Part shown: in pieces, positions 1-7,189 of the stretch | Position numbering within the stretch: position 1 is the first letter of the stretch | How the letters are laid out: every line of letters starts with the position of its first letter | Assembly (NCBI GenBank): GCA_025362825.1 | Contig: JANYFF010000296.1 | Span: 1-16,292 of the forward strand | DNA: 16,292 nucleotides | Direction of reading: 5' to 3' | Origin: Polaromonas sp. | Lineage (GTDB): Bacteria > Pseudomonadota > Gammaproteobacteria > Burkholderiales > Burkholderiaceae_C | Notes under the pieces: generated by a model | The model's database searches: none | Told to the model about the DNA's origin: nothing | Seen by the model: the letters and a program-made list of their open reading frames with translations, nothing else | Made by a program: the position numbers and the translations under genes

Positions 1-1
1 T

Positions 2-313
2 GTTTCGGTTCCCTCGTGCGATACGCCTGTCTGGTCGGTGGAAGGCAGGAAGGTCACCACGGTTGAGGGCCTTGGCCGCGACGGCAAACTGCATCCGCTG
101 CAGCAGGCCTTTATTGATGAGCAGGCTGCGCAGTGCGGTTACTGCCTGTCGGGCATCCTTGTCCATGCGGCCGCGCTGCTGGCGAAAAATCCTGATCCAT
201 CCAGGGCTGAAGTTTGCGCCGCGCTGGATGAACACCTGTGCCGCTGCGGTAGCCATAACCGCATCGTGCGCGCTGTGCTGCGCGCAGCCGCAGTCATGAG
301 CAGTGCAGCATGA
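2..313 (+). CDS. Molybdenum hydroxylase, [2Fe-2S] small subunit (CoxS/IorA/NicA type), 5' truncated by window edge
   Basis: Electron-transfer subunit of a xanthine dehydrogenase-family enzyme; it passes electrons from the molybdenum centre to an external acceptor. Only the C-terminal 103 residues are inside the window: the reading frame is open from base 2, upstream of the first possible start (a GTG at 38), and begins with residues typical of the end of the ferredoxin-like domain (VSVPSCDTPV, then GRKVTTVEGL). The C-terminal helical [2Fe-2S] domain is complete and carries the diagnostic C-x2-C-x31-C-x-C pattern (CGYC, then CRCG). The first cluster's cysteines lie outside the window. The stop overlaps the next gene's start by 4 bases (ATGA), so the subunits are translationally coupled. 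No FAD (CoxM-like) subunit follows, which points to the two-subunit isoquinoline/nicotinate dehydrogenase-like group. The substrate is unknown. Confidence 0.93.
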   Translation, partial: VSVPSCDTPVWSVEGRKVTTVEGLGRDGKLHPLQQAFIDEQAAQCGYCLSGILVHAAALLAKNPDPSRAEVCAALDEHLCRCGSHNRIVRAVLRAAAVMSSAA

Positions 314-2460
314 GCAGTTCTATGGTGATACCTGATGCACGCGTGCTAGCCGGTAGCCTAGCCACCAATCCGCGCCTGTCCGACTGGCTGTCCATTCACG
401 CAGACGGCTCGGTTTCGGTGCGTACCGGTAAGGTCGAGCTGGGCCAGGGCATCTGCACCGCGCTTGCGCAAATTGTTGCGGAAGAACTGTGCATTGCCCC
501 GTGGCGCATTAGCATGTTCGCGGCGAGTACGACATCGGGACCCAACGAAGGCATGACGGCCGGCAGCATGTCCATCGCCCATTCTGGCGCTGCGCTGCGG
601 CAGGCCTGTGCGGAAGTCCGTACCATCTACCTGCAGGCGGCTGCTGCAAAACTCGGCCTCGCGCCAGACCAGGCAGCGGCGTTTGATGTGGTGGACGGCA
701 GCATATTCTTTAAAGATGGCCGCGTGGCTGGCAGCTACTGGGCGCTCGCCGATGATGCGCTGCTTGACCGCAGCGCCAATGGCGATGTGTTGCCACGCCG
801 CGCCGGTTCCCCCGCTGCGGTACAGGTTGAGCGTCTGGATATCCCTGACAAGGTCACCGGCCACCCGCGGTTTATCCAGGACATGAGCTTGCCCGGCATC
901 CTTTACGGCCGTGTGGCGCATCCGCCATCCCCGGGCGCCAAATTGCTGGACATTGATCTCGCAGCCGTTCAGGCCATGCCCGGTGTGGTGACCACGGTGC
1001 GCGATGGCAGTTTTATCGGTGTGATTGCCGACGACGAATACCTTGCCTTGAAGGCGCTGAGCAAATTGATGGCTGTTGCGCGCTGGGAAGAGTTTGCGCA
1101 GTTACCCGACATGAACGACATGCCGGCCTTTTTACGCTCCCAGCCGGTAGAAACTTCAGTCGTTGGCGAGAAGATTGCAGAGCCTGCGTCGCCCATTGCT
1201 GTCCGTACTTTTCAGGCGTCCTATTCACGGCCATTTCTGGCGCATGCGTCGATAGGCCCGTCCTGCGCCATCGCGCGCTACCAGGACGAAAGCCTGGAGG
1301 TGTGGACGCACAGCCAAGGCATTTACAACCTGCGCGCCGACCTGGCGCTGGTGTTTGGTCTGCCGCAGGAGCACATCAGGCTGCAACACGTCGAAGGCGC
1401 CGGTTGTTACGGCCACAACGGTGCTGACGATGCCGCCTGCGACGCCGCCCTGCTGGCGCGCGCCGTGCCCGGCAGGCCGGTGCAACTGCAATGGACGCGT
1501 GAGGACGAGCTCGGCTGTGCGCCCTTTGGTGCCGCCATGGCCGTCGGGATCACGGCAGGTGTAGATGCCGAAGGCCGCATCGTCAACTGGCAGCATGATG
1601 TCTGGTCCAACGGCCACAGCATGCGGCCGGGGCGCAGCAAGGTTCCCGTGCTGCATGCAGCCACCCAGATCGATCCGCCGTTTGAGCGGCAAATTGCCAT
1701 CAACGTGCCGCTGTCCAACGGTGGTGGTGCCGAGCGCAACAGCGTGCCTTTTTATGACTTTGCCCAGTGGCGTGCGGTGTGCCACCGCTCGCTCAGCATG
1801 CCGATTCGCACATCGTCGCTGCGCTCGCTGGGTGCGCATTGCAACGTGTTTGCTATCGAGTCTTTTCTAGATGAAATGGCGGCAGGGCTTGGCGTTGACC
1901 CGCTTGAATTCCGTCTTCGGCATCTGGGTGATGAACGTGGCCGTGCGGTGCTTGAAGCCGCGGCAGCAATGGCGGGCTGGACCAGACGCGAGAGGGCAGA
2001 AGGCAAAGGCATGGGCCTGGCCTTTTCAAGATACAAAAACATGGGTGCCTACTGCGCTGTGGTGGCGTCGGTTGATGTCACGCAGGAAGTCCGCGTTGAC
2101 AAGCTGTGGATCGCGGTTGACGTGGGCCGCGTGGTGAACCTCGATGGCGTCATCAACCAGATGGAGGGCGGCGCCGTCCAGACCGTCAGCTGGGTCTTGA
2201 AGGAAGCCGTGCAGTTTGACCGCTCCCGGATCCTCAGCACCTCCTGGGAGAGCTACCCCATCCTGCGCTTTTCAGAAGTGCCTGCCGTAGAAGTCAAGGT
2301 GCTGGATCGCCCCTCAGAAAAATCCCTGGGTGCCGGTGAAGCCACGCACGGGCCTGTTGCAGCAGCTATTGCCAATGCGATTGCCGATGCGATAGGGGTG
2401 CGCGTACGGGACATGCCCCTGAGCCAGGACAACATCACCAAAGCCGCGCTGGCGGATTAA
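310..2460 (+). CDS. Molybdenum hydroxylase large subunit (xanthine dehydrogenase/isoquinoline 1-oxidoreductase beta-like), molybdopterin-binding
   Basis: Catalytic subunit, 716 residues, close to the usual 700-780 for the IorB/NicB-like group. It would hydroxylate a carbon next to a ring nitrogen, or an aldehyde, using water and a molybdopterin cofactor. Visible: a cofactor-binding stretch with GQG near residues 45-47, the alpha/beta hammerhead-type region at about 175-260 (DIPDKVTGHPRF), a GAGCYGHNGADDA segment near 363-375 in the cofactor domain, and LGAGEATHG near 673-681, whose Glu (about 677) fits the conserved catalytic glutamate of the family. It lacks the N-terminal Tat signal and the C-terminal cytochrome c domains found in some relatives, so it is probably cytoplasmic and needs an external electron acceptor. 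The start overlaps the small subunit stop. A cytosine- or molybdopterin-loading chaperone (XdhC type) is not present. The family is sure; the substrate is not. Confidence 0.93.
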   Translation: MSSSMVIPDARVLAGSLATNPRLSDWLSIHADGSVSVRTGKVELGQGICTALAQIVAEELCIAPWRISMFAASTTSGPNEGMTAGSMSIAHSGAALRQACAEVRTIYLQAAAAKLGLAPDQAAAFDVVDGSIFFKDGRVAGSYWALADDALLDRSANGDVLPRRAGSPAAVQVERLDIPDKVTGHPRFIQDMSLPGILYGRVAHPPSPGAKLLDIDLAAVQAMPGVVTTVRDGSFIGVIADDEYLALKALSKLMAVARWEEFAQLPDMNDMPAFLRSQPVETSVVGEKIAEPASPIAVRTFQASYSRPFLAHASIGPSCAIARYQDESLEVWTHSQGIYNLRADLALVFGLPQEHIRLQHVEGAGCYGHNGADDAACDAALLARAVPGRPVQLQWTREDELGCAPFGAAMAVGITAGVDAEGRIVNWQHDVWSNGHSMRPGRSKVPVLHAATQIDPPFERQIAINVPLSNGGGAERNSVPFYDFAQWRAVCHRSLSMPIRTSSLRSLGAHCNVFAIESFLDEMAAGLGVDPLEFRLRHLGDERGRAVLEAAAAMAGWTRRERAEGKGMGLAFSRYKNMGAYCAVVASVDVTQEVRVDKLWIAVDVGRVVNLDGVINQMEGGAVQTVSWVLKEAVQFDRSRILSTSWESYPILRFSEVPAVEVKVLDRPSEKSLGAGEATHGPVAAAIANAIADAIGVRVRDMPLSQDNITKAALAD

Positions 2461-2471
2461 CAGGTTCTCTC

Positions 2472-3386
2472 ATGCTGCTTCGCGTCAATATCTTCAATAC
2501 ATCGAGCAACCTGCCCCTGATGGCCGCGATGGCTAATGGTTATTTCGCAAGGCGTGATCTGGTCATAGATGTGCAGAACACTCCCAACTCGGATGAACAG
2601 CGCGCAGGGCTGGCAGAAGGCCGCTTCGAAATCGCGCACGCGGCTGTCGACAACGCGGTAGCGATGATAGAAGCTGGCAGCGATGCCGTCATCGTCTCCG
2701 GCGGTGATGCCGGCATGAACGACTTCATGGTGCGTGCCGAAATAAATACCATGCAGGACTTGCGCGGAAAGCTGCTGGCTGTCGATGCCCCCAACACCGC
2801 CTACGCGCTTGCGGGCAAAAAAATTCTCAAGCTCAACGGCTTGCTGGAAAACCGCGACTACGGTGTCAAGCTCGCCGGCGGCACTGGTCCGCGTTCCGCC
2901 GCCATGGTGGCCGACCCGCAACTGGCGGCTGGCATGATCAATCCGCCGTTTTCATTTTCAGTGCGCGAGAAAGGCCTTAAAAGCCTGGGCACACAATTCG
3001 ATTTGCTCGGACCTTACCAGGCCACCGGCGCGTTTGTCATGCGCCGCTGGGCTGCCGAAAATACCGATACGCTGCAGCGTTACCTGGCAGCCTACATCGA
3101 AGGCCAGCGTCATGTGCTTGCGCCGGAAAACCGGCAGGCCATGATTGCGCTGCTGACAAGCCGCTTCAAGCTGTCCGATACGGTCGCCGAAGGCACTTAT
3201 GAAGCGCTGGTCAAACCTGGATCGGGGCTGGCACCCGATGCTGCGTTTAGCAGCGAGGGCTTTGAAACGGTGCTTTCAATACGCGCGGAGATGGAGGGCA
3301 TGTGGGGCGGTACACCGCCTGCCGCCGGAAAATTCATCGACCTGTCGTTTTATTCGCGCGCCCTGGCATCGGCCGCGACAAGCTGA
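2472..3386 (+). CDS. NMT1/SsuA-like periplasmic-binding-protein-fold protein without signal peptide
   Basis: 304 residues resembling ABC transporter substrate-binding proteins of the NMT1/THI5/SsuA group: a start of the type F-x-x-S-S-N-L-P-L followed by MAAMANGYFARR, a GxFEIAHAAVDNAVAM segment near 56-72 and a MQDLRGKLLAVDAPNTAYA segment near 94-112. Unlike true transport proteins it has no signal peptide: residue 3 onward is already the first strand of the fold. No permease or ATPase gene is nearby. It follows the Mo-hydroxylase by 11 bases and precedes an enzyme gene by 17, so it is part of the catabolic operon. Some cytoplasmic enzymes use this fold (for example 4,5-dihydroxyphthalate decarboxylase, MqnA/MqnD and THI5), so an enzymatic or ligand-sensing role is as likely as transport. 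The function is inferred only from fold and context. Confidence 0.85.
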   Translation: MLLRVNIFNTSSNLPLMAAMANGYFARRDLVIDVQNTPNSDEQRAGLAEGRFEIAHAAVDNAVAMIEAGSDAVIVSGGDAGMNDFMVRAEINTMQDLRGKLLAVDAPNTAYALAGKKILKLNGLLENRDYGVKLAGGTGPRSAAMVADPQLAAGMINPPFSFSVREKGLKSLGTQFDLLGPYQATGAFVMRRWAAENTDTLQRYLAAYIEGQRHVLAPENRQAMIALLTSRFKLSDTVAEGTYEALVKPGSGLAPDAAFSSEGFETVLSIRAEMEGMWGGTPPAAGKFIDLSFYSRALASAATS

Positions 3387-3392
3387 ACAAGC

Positions 3393-3398
3393 AAGGAG
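3393..3398 (+). promoter_or_regulatory. Shine-Dalgarno AAGGAG deciding the start of the 3404 gene
   Basis: AAGGAG lies 5 bases before the ATG at 3404. It sets the start there rather than at an in-frame upstream codon at 3302, which would overlap the preceding gene by 85 bases and add 34 residues unrelated to the family. Confidence 0.8.
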
Positions 3399-3403
3399 CC
3401 ATC

Positions 3404-3997
3404 ATGAGCGACAAACAGCGCCTGCCCTATATCGATCCTGCTTCCATCACCGATCCGGCCATGATGGCCGAGTTCGAGCGCGCGGCGCGCGAAGGTGCGC
3501 CCCGTCCTGAAAGTCACGCCATGCGCGCCAATGTGCCGGCCGTGTTCTGGGCCTTTACCAACGCCTGGAACACCACGTTTGTGAACGGCGTTTGCGATCA
3601 CGCCATCAAGGAGCTGTGCCGGCTGTATGTCTCGCAGGCCGTCAACTGCAATTACTGTGGCAACCAGCGCTCCGTCAAGGCGCAGGAGCAGGGCCTGCTC
3701 GAAGCAGACGTGAAGGACCTGCTCGATTTCGACAAGTCCGCACGTTATACGCCGCGCCAGAAGGCGGCACTGCGGTTGGCCGAAGCCATTACCTGGGGCC
3801 TGGAGTCCACCGATGAGTTGTGGAGCGGCCTGTATGAAAATTTTGAAACCGGGCCCATCGTCGAGTTGGGATTTTTTATTGGCCTGACCATGGGCCAGCA
3901 ACGCTGGAACAGGCTGATCAACATGCAGCACAGCCAGTTCATGGCGGGCACCAATGGCGGCCTGGCCCCTGCCGCTGTTGTGGCCACCAGTCACTGA
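3404..3997 (+). CDS. Carboxymuconolactone decarboxylase/AhpD-family protein
   Basis: 197 residues. The all-helical CMD/AhpD domain is recognised by the core stretch ELCRLYVSQAV, then NCNYCGNQRS at about 81-90, giving a CxxC pair at Cys82 and Cys85, followed later by ARYTPRQKAALRLAEAIT. Family members are either gamma-carboxymuconolactone decarboxylases, which lack CxxC, or AhpD-like thiol peroxidase or disulfide reductases, which have it. Here the CxxC is present, but the downstream His typical of AhpD (CxxCxxxH) is replaced by Gln-Arg-Ser, so neither function can be assigned with confidence. Proteins of this subtype often sit in aromatic-degradation operons. The strong Shine-Dalgarno at 3393 supports the start, and the next gene begins 7 bases after the stop. 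Confidence 0.88.
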   Translation: MSDKQRLPYIDPASITDPAMMAEFERAAREGAPRPESHAMRANVPAVFWAFTNAWNTTFVNGVCDHAIKELCRLYVSQAVNCNYCGNQRSVKAQEQGLLEADVKDLLDFDKSARYTPRQKAALRLAEAITWGLESTDELWSGLYENFETGPIVELGFFIGLTMGQQRWNRLINMQHSQFMAGTNGGLAPAAVVATSH

Positions 3998-4004
3998 AAC
4001 AATC

Positions 4005-4892
4005 ATGAAAATTCACTTCATCGGTGTTGGCAAAATGGGCTTGCCCATGGCCTCGCATTTTCTGGCGGGGGGACACTCGGTCACTGTCAGTGACCCCAGC
4101 GAAGAGCGCCTCGCCCTGGCGCGCTCGCATCAGCTTGGGGTTGCCGCAAGCGACGACGCCCTGACGCAGGCGCTGTCTGCTGCCGATATCGTTTTTTCGT
4201 CACTGCCGCACGACGCCGCGCTGACGGCCGTTGCGGCGCAAGTGGTGAAGTCTGCACGCAGGGGCGGCATGTTTGTAGACACCAGCACGGTGTCCCTGCA
4301 GGCATCGGCAGCTGTCGCAACCAGTTGCGCAGCGGCCGGCATACAGTACCTGCGAACAACGGTTTCCGGCAACAACAAGATGGCCGAGGCGGCGCAACTG
4401 ACCGTCATGGCCTCGGGTCCGCGGGCTGCCTACGACCTTGCCTTGCCAGTACTGAAGCTGCTCGGGTCCAACCAGTTTTACCTGGGCGATGCCGAGCAGG
4501 CACGCCTGATGAAGCTGGTTGTCAACCTGCTGATTGCACAGACCAGCGCCATGCTGGCCGAGGGCCTGGCGCTGGGCCGCAAGGGCGGGCTGGACTGGCA
4601 TGACATGTGGCAGGTGCTGGGCGCCAGCGCGGTGGGGTCGCCCATCCTGAAAGCCAAGTCGGTGCAATTGAGCGAGCGCGACTTCACGCCCACCTTCACG
4701 GTAGAGCAGATGATCAAGGACCTGGACCTCATCATCGGCGAGGGCAGGGCCAACCATGTGCCGCTGGCACAAACCGCCCTGACGCTGCAACTGATGCATG
4801 CAGCTGTTGCACAGGGAGATGCGCTGGAAGATTACGCCGTCATCATCAAGGCCGTGGAGCGCAGTGCCGGTCTGAACACCCATCTGGAATGA
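4005..4892 (+). CDS. NAD(P)-dependent beta-hydroxyacid dehydrogenase family protein (HIBADH/tartronate semialdehyde reductase-like)
   Basis: 295 residues, the normal length. It has an N-terminal Rossmann fold with IGVGKMGLPMA at residues 6-16 and an acidic Asp30 at the end of strand 2, which suggests NAD+ preference. The C-terminal helical domain has the conserved catalytic lysine at 170 in LMKLVVN and KDLDL at 238-242. The substrate-binding loop reads TVSGNNKMAEAA (119-130) where the family normally has PVSGG followed by GA, so the substrate may not be a classical 3-hydroxyacid. The start at 4005 is chosen because the Rossmann strand begins at once; an upstream in-frame ATG at 3954 would add 17 residues inside the previous gene. 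The Shine-Dalgarno is weak and the spacing is 7 bases, so translation is probably coupled. It would oxidise or reduce a hydroxy/keto intermediate of the pathway (inference). Confidence 0.9.
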   Translation: MKIHFIGVGKMGLPMASHFLAGGHSVTVSDPSEERLALARSHQLGVAASDDALTQALSAADIVFSSLPHDAALTAVAAQVVKSARRGGMFVDTSTVSLQASAAVATSCAAAGIQYLRTTVSGNNKMAEAAQLTVMASGPRAAYDLALPVLKLLGSNQFYLGDAEQARLMKLVVNLLIAQTSAMLAEGLALGRKGGLDWHDMWQVLGASAVGSPILKAKSVQLSERDFTPTFTVEQMIKDLDLIIGEGRANHVPLAQTALTLQLMHAAVAQGDALEDYAVIIKAVERSAGLNTHLE

Positions 4893-4896
4893 AACG

Positions 4897-5952
4897 ATGA
4901 AAAGCTTTGTCTACAACGGCCAGGCGGCCCGTGTCGTGTTTGGTGCAGGCAGCCTGCAGCACCTGGGCCGTGAAATCGAGGCACTGGGTGCGCGCAAGGC
5001 ACTGGTCTTGTCCACGCCCGAGCAGCGCGCCTCTGCAGAACGGATTGCCGAGCTGCTGGGCGACCGTGCCGCAGGCGTTTTTGATCGGGCAGTGATGCAT
5101 GTGCCGATTGAAACGGCTCGAGAAGCGCGTGAGGTGGCCCGCAAGCTGGGTGCCGATTGCGCTGTTGCCATAGGCGGCGGCTCTACAACCGGGTTGGGAA
5201 AAGCCATTGCACTGGATTCCGGGCTGCCGATACTGGCCATTCCGACAACCTATGCCGGCTCGGAGATGACGCCGATTTACGGTATCACCGAAGCCGGCAT
5301 GAAAAAAACCGGCAAGGACGCCCGCGTGTTGCCGCGCACGGTGATTTACGACCCCGAGCTGACGATGACATTGCCCGTGGGCATGAGTGTCACCAGTGGC
5401 ATCAACGCGATTGCCCATGCAGCCGAAGGCCTGTACGCAACGGACGGCAATCCCATCATGGATTTGATGGCGACCGAAGGCATCGCCGCTTTGGGCCGCG
5501 CATTGCCGGCGATCCGCAAATCTTCTGCCGACGCTGCTGCAAGAAGCGATGCCCTGTACGGTGCGTGGCTCTGCGGCACGGTGCTGGGCAATGTTGGCAT
5601 GGCTCTGCACCACAAGCTTTGCCACACCCTGGGCGGCAGCTTCAACCTGCCGCATGCCGAGACGCACACCATCGTGTTGCCCCACGCGCTGGCCTACAAC
5701 GCTGCGGCAGCGCCGCAAGCGATGCAAAAAATCGCTTCAGCGCTCGGTGGCCAGAGCGCCGCCCAGGCAGTCTTTGACCTGGCCCGCGACAACGGTGTGC
5801 CAGTGGCGCTCAAGGACATTGGCATGAAGGAAAGCGACCTGGACAAGGCCTGCGATATCGCCATGCAGAACCAGTACCCCAATCCGCGTCCGCTGGAGCG
5901 CCAGGCCATCCGCGAACTGCTGCAGAACGCCTTTGAAGGCAAGCGGCCCTGA
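4897..5952 (+). CDS. Maleylacetate reductase (iron-containing alcohol dehydrogenase superfamily)
   Basis: 351 residues, the usual length. It reduces maleylacetate to 3-oxoadipate with NAD(P)H, the step that links hydroxyquinol, chlorocatechol and resorcinol ring-cleavage pathways to central metabolism. Visible: the N-terminal F-x-Y-x-G-x-A-x-R-V-V-F-G-A-G start, the nucleotide-binding GGGST at 93-97, IPTTYAGSEMT at 115-125, and the family hallmark MALHHKLCHTLGG (235-247) followed by LPHAETH (251-257). Three histidines of the Fe-ADH metal site are kept (about H174, H243, H253), while the usual Asp ligand is Asn170, as expected in maleylacetate reductases rather than true iron alcohol dehydrogenases. 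It starts 4 bases after the previous stop. No hydroxyquinol or chlorocatechol dioxygenase lies in the window, so the source of maleylacetate is upstream, elsewhere, or of a new kind. Confidence 0.92.
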   Translation: MKSFVYNGQAARVVFGAGSLQHLGREIEALGARKALVLSTPEQRASAERIAELLGDRAAGVFDRAVMHVPIETAREAREVARKLGADCAVAIGGGSTTGLGKAIALDSGLPILAIPTTYAGSEMTPIYGITEAGMKKTGKDARVLPRTVIYDPELTMTLPVGMSVTSGINAIAHAAEGLYATDGNPIMDLMATEGIAALGRALPAIRKSSADAAARSDALYGAWLCGTVLGNVGMALHHKLCHTLGGSFNLPHAETHTIVLPHALAYNAAAAPQAMQKIASALGGQSAAQAVFDLARDNGVPVALKDIGMKESDLDKACDIAMQNQYPNPRPLERQAIRELLQNAFEGKRP

Positions 5953-5978
5953 GGCTAGACACCTGTGAAATTCTTTGA

Positions 5979-5985
5979 AAGGAAG
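5979..5985 (+). promoter_or_regulatory. Shine-Dalgarno AAGGAAG for the amidohydrolase
   Basis: AAGGAAG is 5 bases before the ATG at 5991. It supports the long form of the protein, including its export signal, over an internal Met (residue 69) just before the catalytic domain, which has no ribosome binding site. Confidence 0.7.
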
Positions 5986-5990
5986 CTGAC

Positions 5991-7124
5991 ATGACGAGAA
6001 CCGACATACTTTCCCGGAACGAGGTGAGCATCTCCGGCGACACGCCACCACCAGGTCTGGCAACGTCGTGTGGCTGCGGTCTGCCGCGCCGCAATTTCCT
6101 GTCAGGTTTGCTGGGCGGTCTGATGGCTGCGGGCGCCGGTGCCGGGCTGGCCGGGTGCACGGCACCGGCTGGTGCGAGCGCATCAGCGGCACCGATGAAG
6201 GACCGTATCGACATCCATCATCATCTTTTTTCACCAGCCTATGTTGCAGAGCTGGCGAAAGCCAACCAGGCACCGCCCATCGTGCGCGGCTGGTCGGTGG
6301 CACGCACGCTGGAAGACATGGAAAAAGCCGGCGTCAAGACGTCCATCCTGTTGGTCACCACACCGCAGGTCAGCTTTACAGATGCTGCCAACGCCCGGCG
6401 CATTGCCCGAGAAAGCAACGAGTGGACGGCGCGACTGGGCAAGGACAATCCCGGGCGTTTTGGTTCGTTTGCCATGCTGCCGATGCAAGACACAGACGGC
6501 GCGCTGCGCGAGCTTGAATACGCGCTCGACGTACTCAAGGCTGACGGCATTGGCCTGCTGACCAGCTACGGCGACAAGTGGTTGGGCCACCCGTCGTTTG
6601 CTCCAGTGATGGACGAGTTGAACCGCCGCAAGGCCATTCTCTACACCCATCCGACGGCGGCCAACTGCTGCCGCAACCTGCAGGCCGATGTGCCGCCCAC
6701 GGTGATCGAGTTTGGCACCGACACCACACGCACCATCACCGACATCGTGTTCTCGGGAACGGCCGCACGTTGCCCCGACCTGCGCTTTATCTTCTCGCAC
6801 GCAGGCGGCACGCTGCCCTTTTTGACGGAGCGGCTTGTGAAGATGCCGGTGCTGGACCCCAAGCTGGCTTCACGGGTGCCCAAAGGCGTGCTCTACGAGC
6901 TCAAACGCTTTTACTACGACACGGCCTGGTCGGCGCATCCGATGGCGCTTTCCTCGCTGACGCGGCTGGTCGATGTATCGCAAATACTGTTTGGCTCGGA
7001 CTACCCCTACCGCACTGGAGAAGACCATGTCATCGGCCTGCGCGAGTTTGGTTTTTCACCGGCGGACATGCGCGCCATTGAACGGGGCAATGCCTTGCGC
7101 CTGCTGCCGCGCTGGAACACCTGA
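5991..7124 (+). CDS. Amidohydrolase-2 family metal enzyme (ACMSD/gamma-resorcylate decarboxylase-like) with Tat/lipoprotein signal
   Basis: 377 residues. The catalytic TIM barrel starts at about residue 71 and shows the metal and active-site pattern of the PF04909 superfamily: H-x-H at 76-78 (DIHHHLF), a His in YTHP near 220, a His in FSHAGG near 270 and an Asp in FGSDYP near 337. Members are non-oxidative decarboxylases or hydrolases, such as 2-amino-3-carboxymuconate semialdehyde or gamma-resorcylate decarboxylase. The N-terminus is unusual: a 30-residue leader containing CGCG, then a twin-arginine motif PRRNFLSG (32-39), a Gly/Ala-rich hydrophobic stretch and a lipobox LAGC with Cys56. This predicts Tat export and lipid anchoring, so the reaction would be periplasmic. 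A 38-base gap separates it from maleylacetate reductase, so it is probably in the same operon. Decarboxylating a hydroxybenzoate would fit the maleylacetate branch, but this is inference. Confidence 0.88.
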   Translation: MTRTDILSRNEVSISGDTPPPGLATSCGCGLPRRNFLSGLLGGLMAAGAGAGLAGCTAPAGASASAAPMKDRIDIHHHLFSPAYVAELAKANQAPPIVRGWSVARTLEDMEKAGVKTSILLVTTPQVSFTDAANARRIARESNEWTARLGKDNPGRFGSFAMLPMQDTDGALRELEYALDVLKADGIGLLTSYGDKWLGHPSFAPVMDELNRRKAILYTHPTAANCCRNLQADVPPTVIEFGTDTTRTITDIVFSGTAARCPDLRFIFSHAGGTLPFLTERLVKMPVLDPKLASRVPKGVLYELKRFYYDTAWSAHPMALSSLTRLVDVSQILFGSDYPYRTGEDHVIGLREFGFSPADMRAIERGNALRLLPRWNT

Positions 7125-7189
7125 CACTAGCAGCAACGCAACGGCCCTGTGCCTGGCTGATCATTCATTTAATCTGGAGTTATCCATTC

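Noticed and set aside
3302..3403. In-frame upstream start that would lengthen the CMD/AhpD protein by 34 residues
   Set aside because: It overlaps the preceding gene by 85 bases, encodes residues unlike the family, and the strong AAGGAG sits before the ATG at 3404.
3954..4004. Upstream start for the first hydroxyacid dehydrogenase
   Set aside because: It lies inside the previous gene and places 17 residues before the Rossmann first strand, which begins right after the ATG at 4005.
4897..5952. General iron-containing alcohol dehydrogenase
   Set aside because: The MALHHKLCHTLGG and LPHAETH motifs and Asn170 in the metal-site position fit maleylacetate reductase better.
6195..6200. Internal Met (residue 69) as a cytoplasmic start for the amidohydrolase
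   Set aside because: There is no ribosome binding site before it, whereas the ATG at 5991 has AAGGAAG at good spacing. Kept only as an alternative to test.
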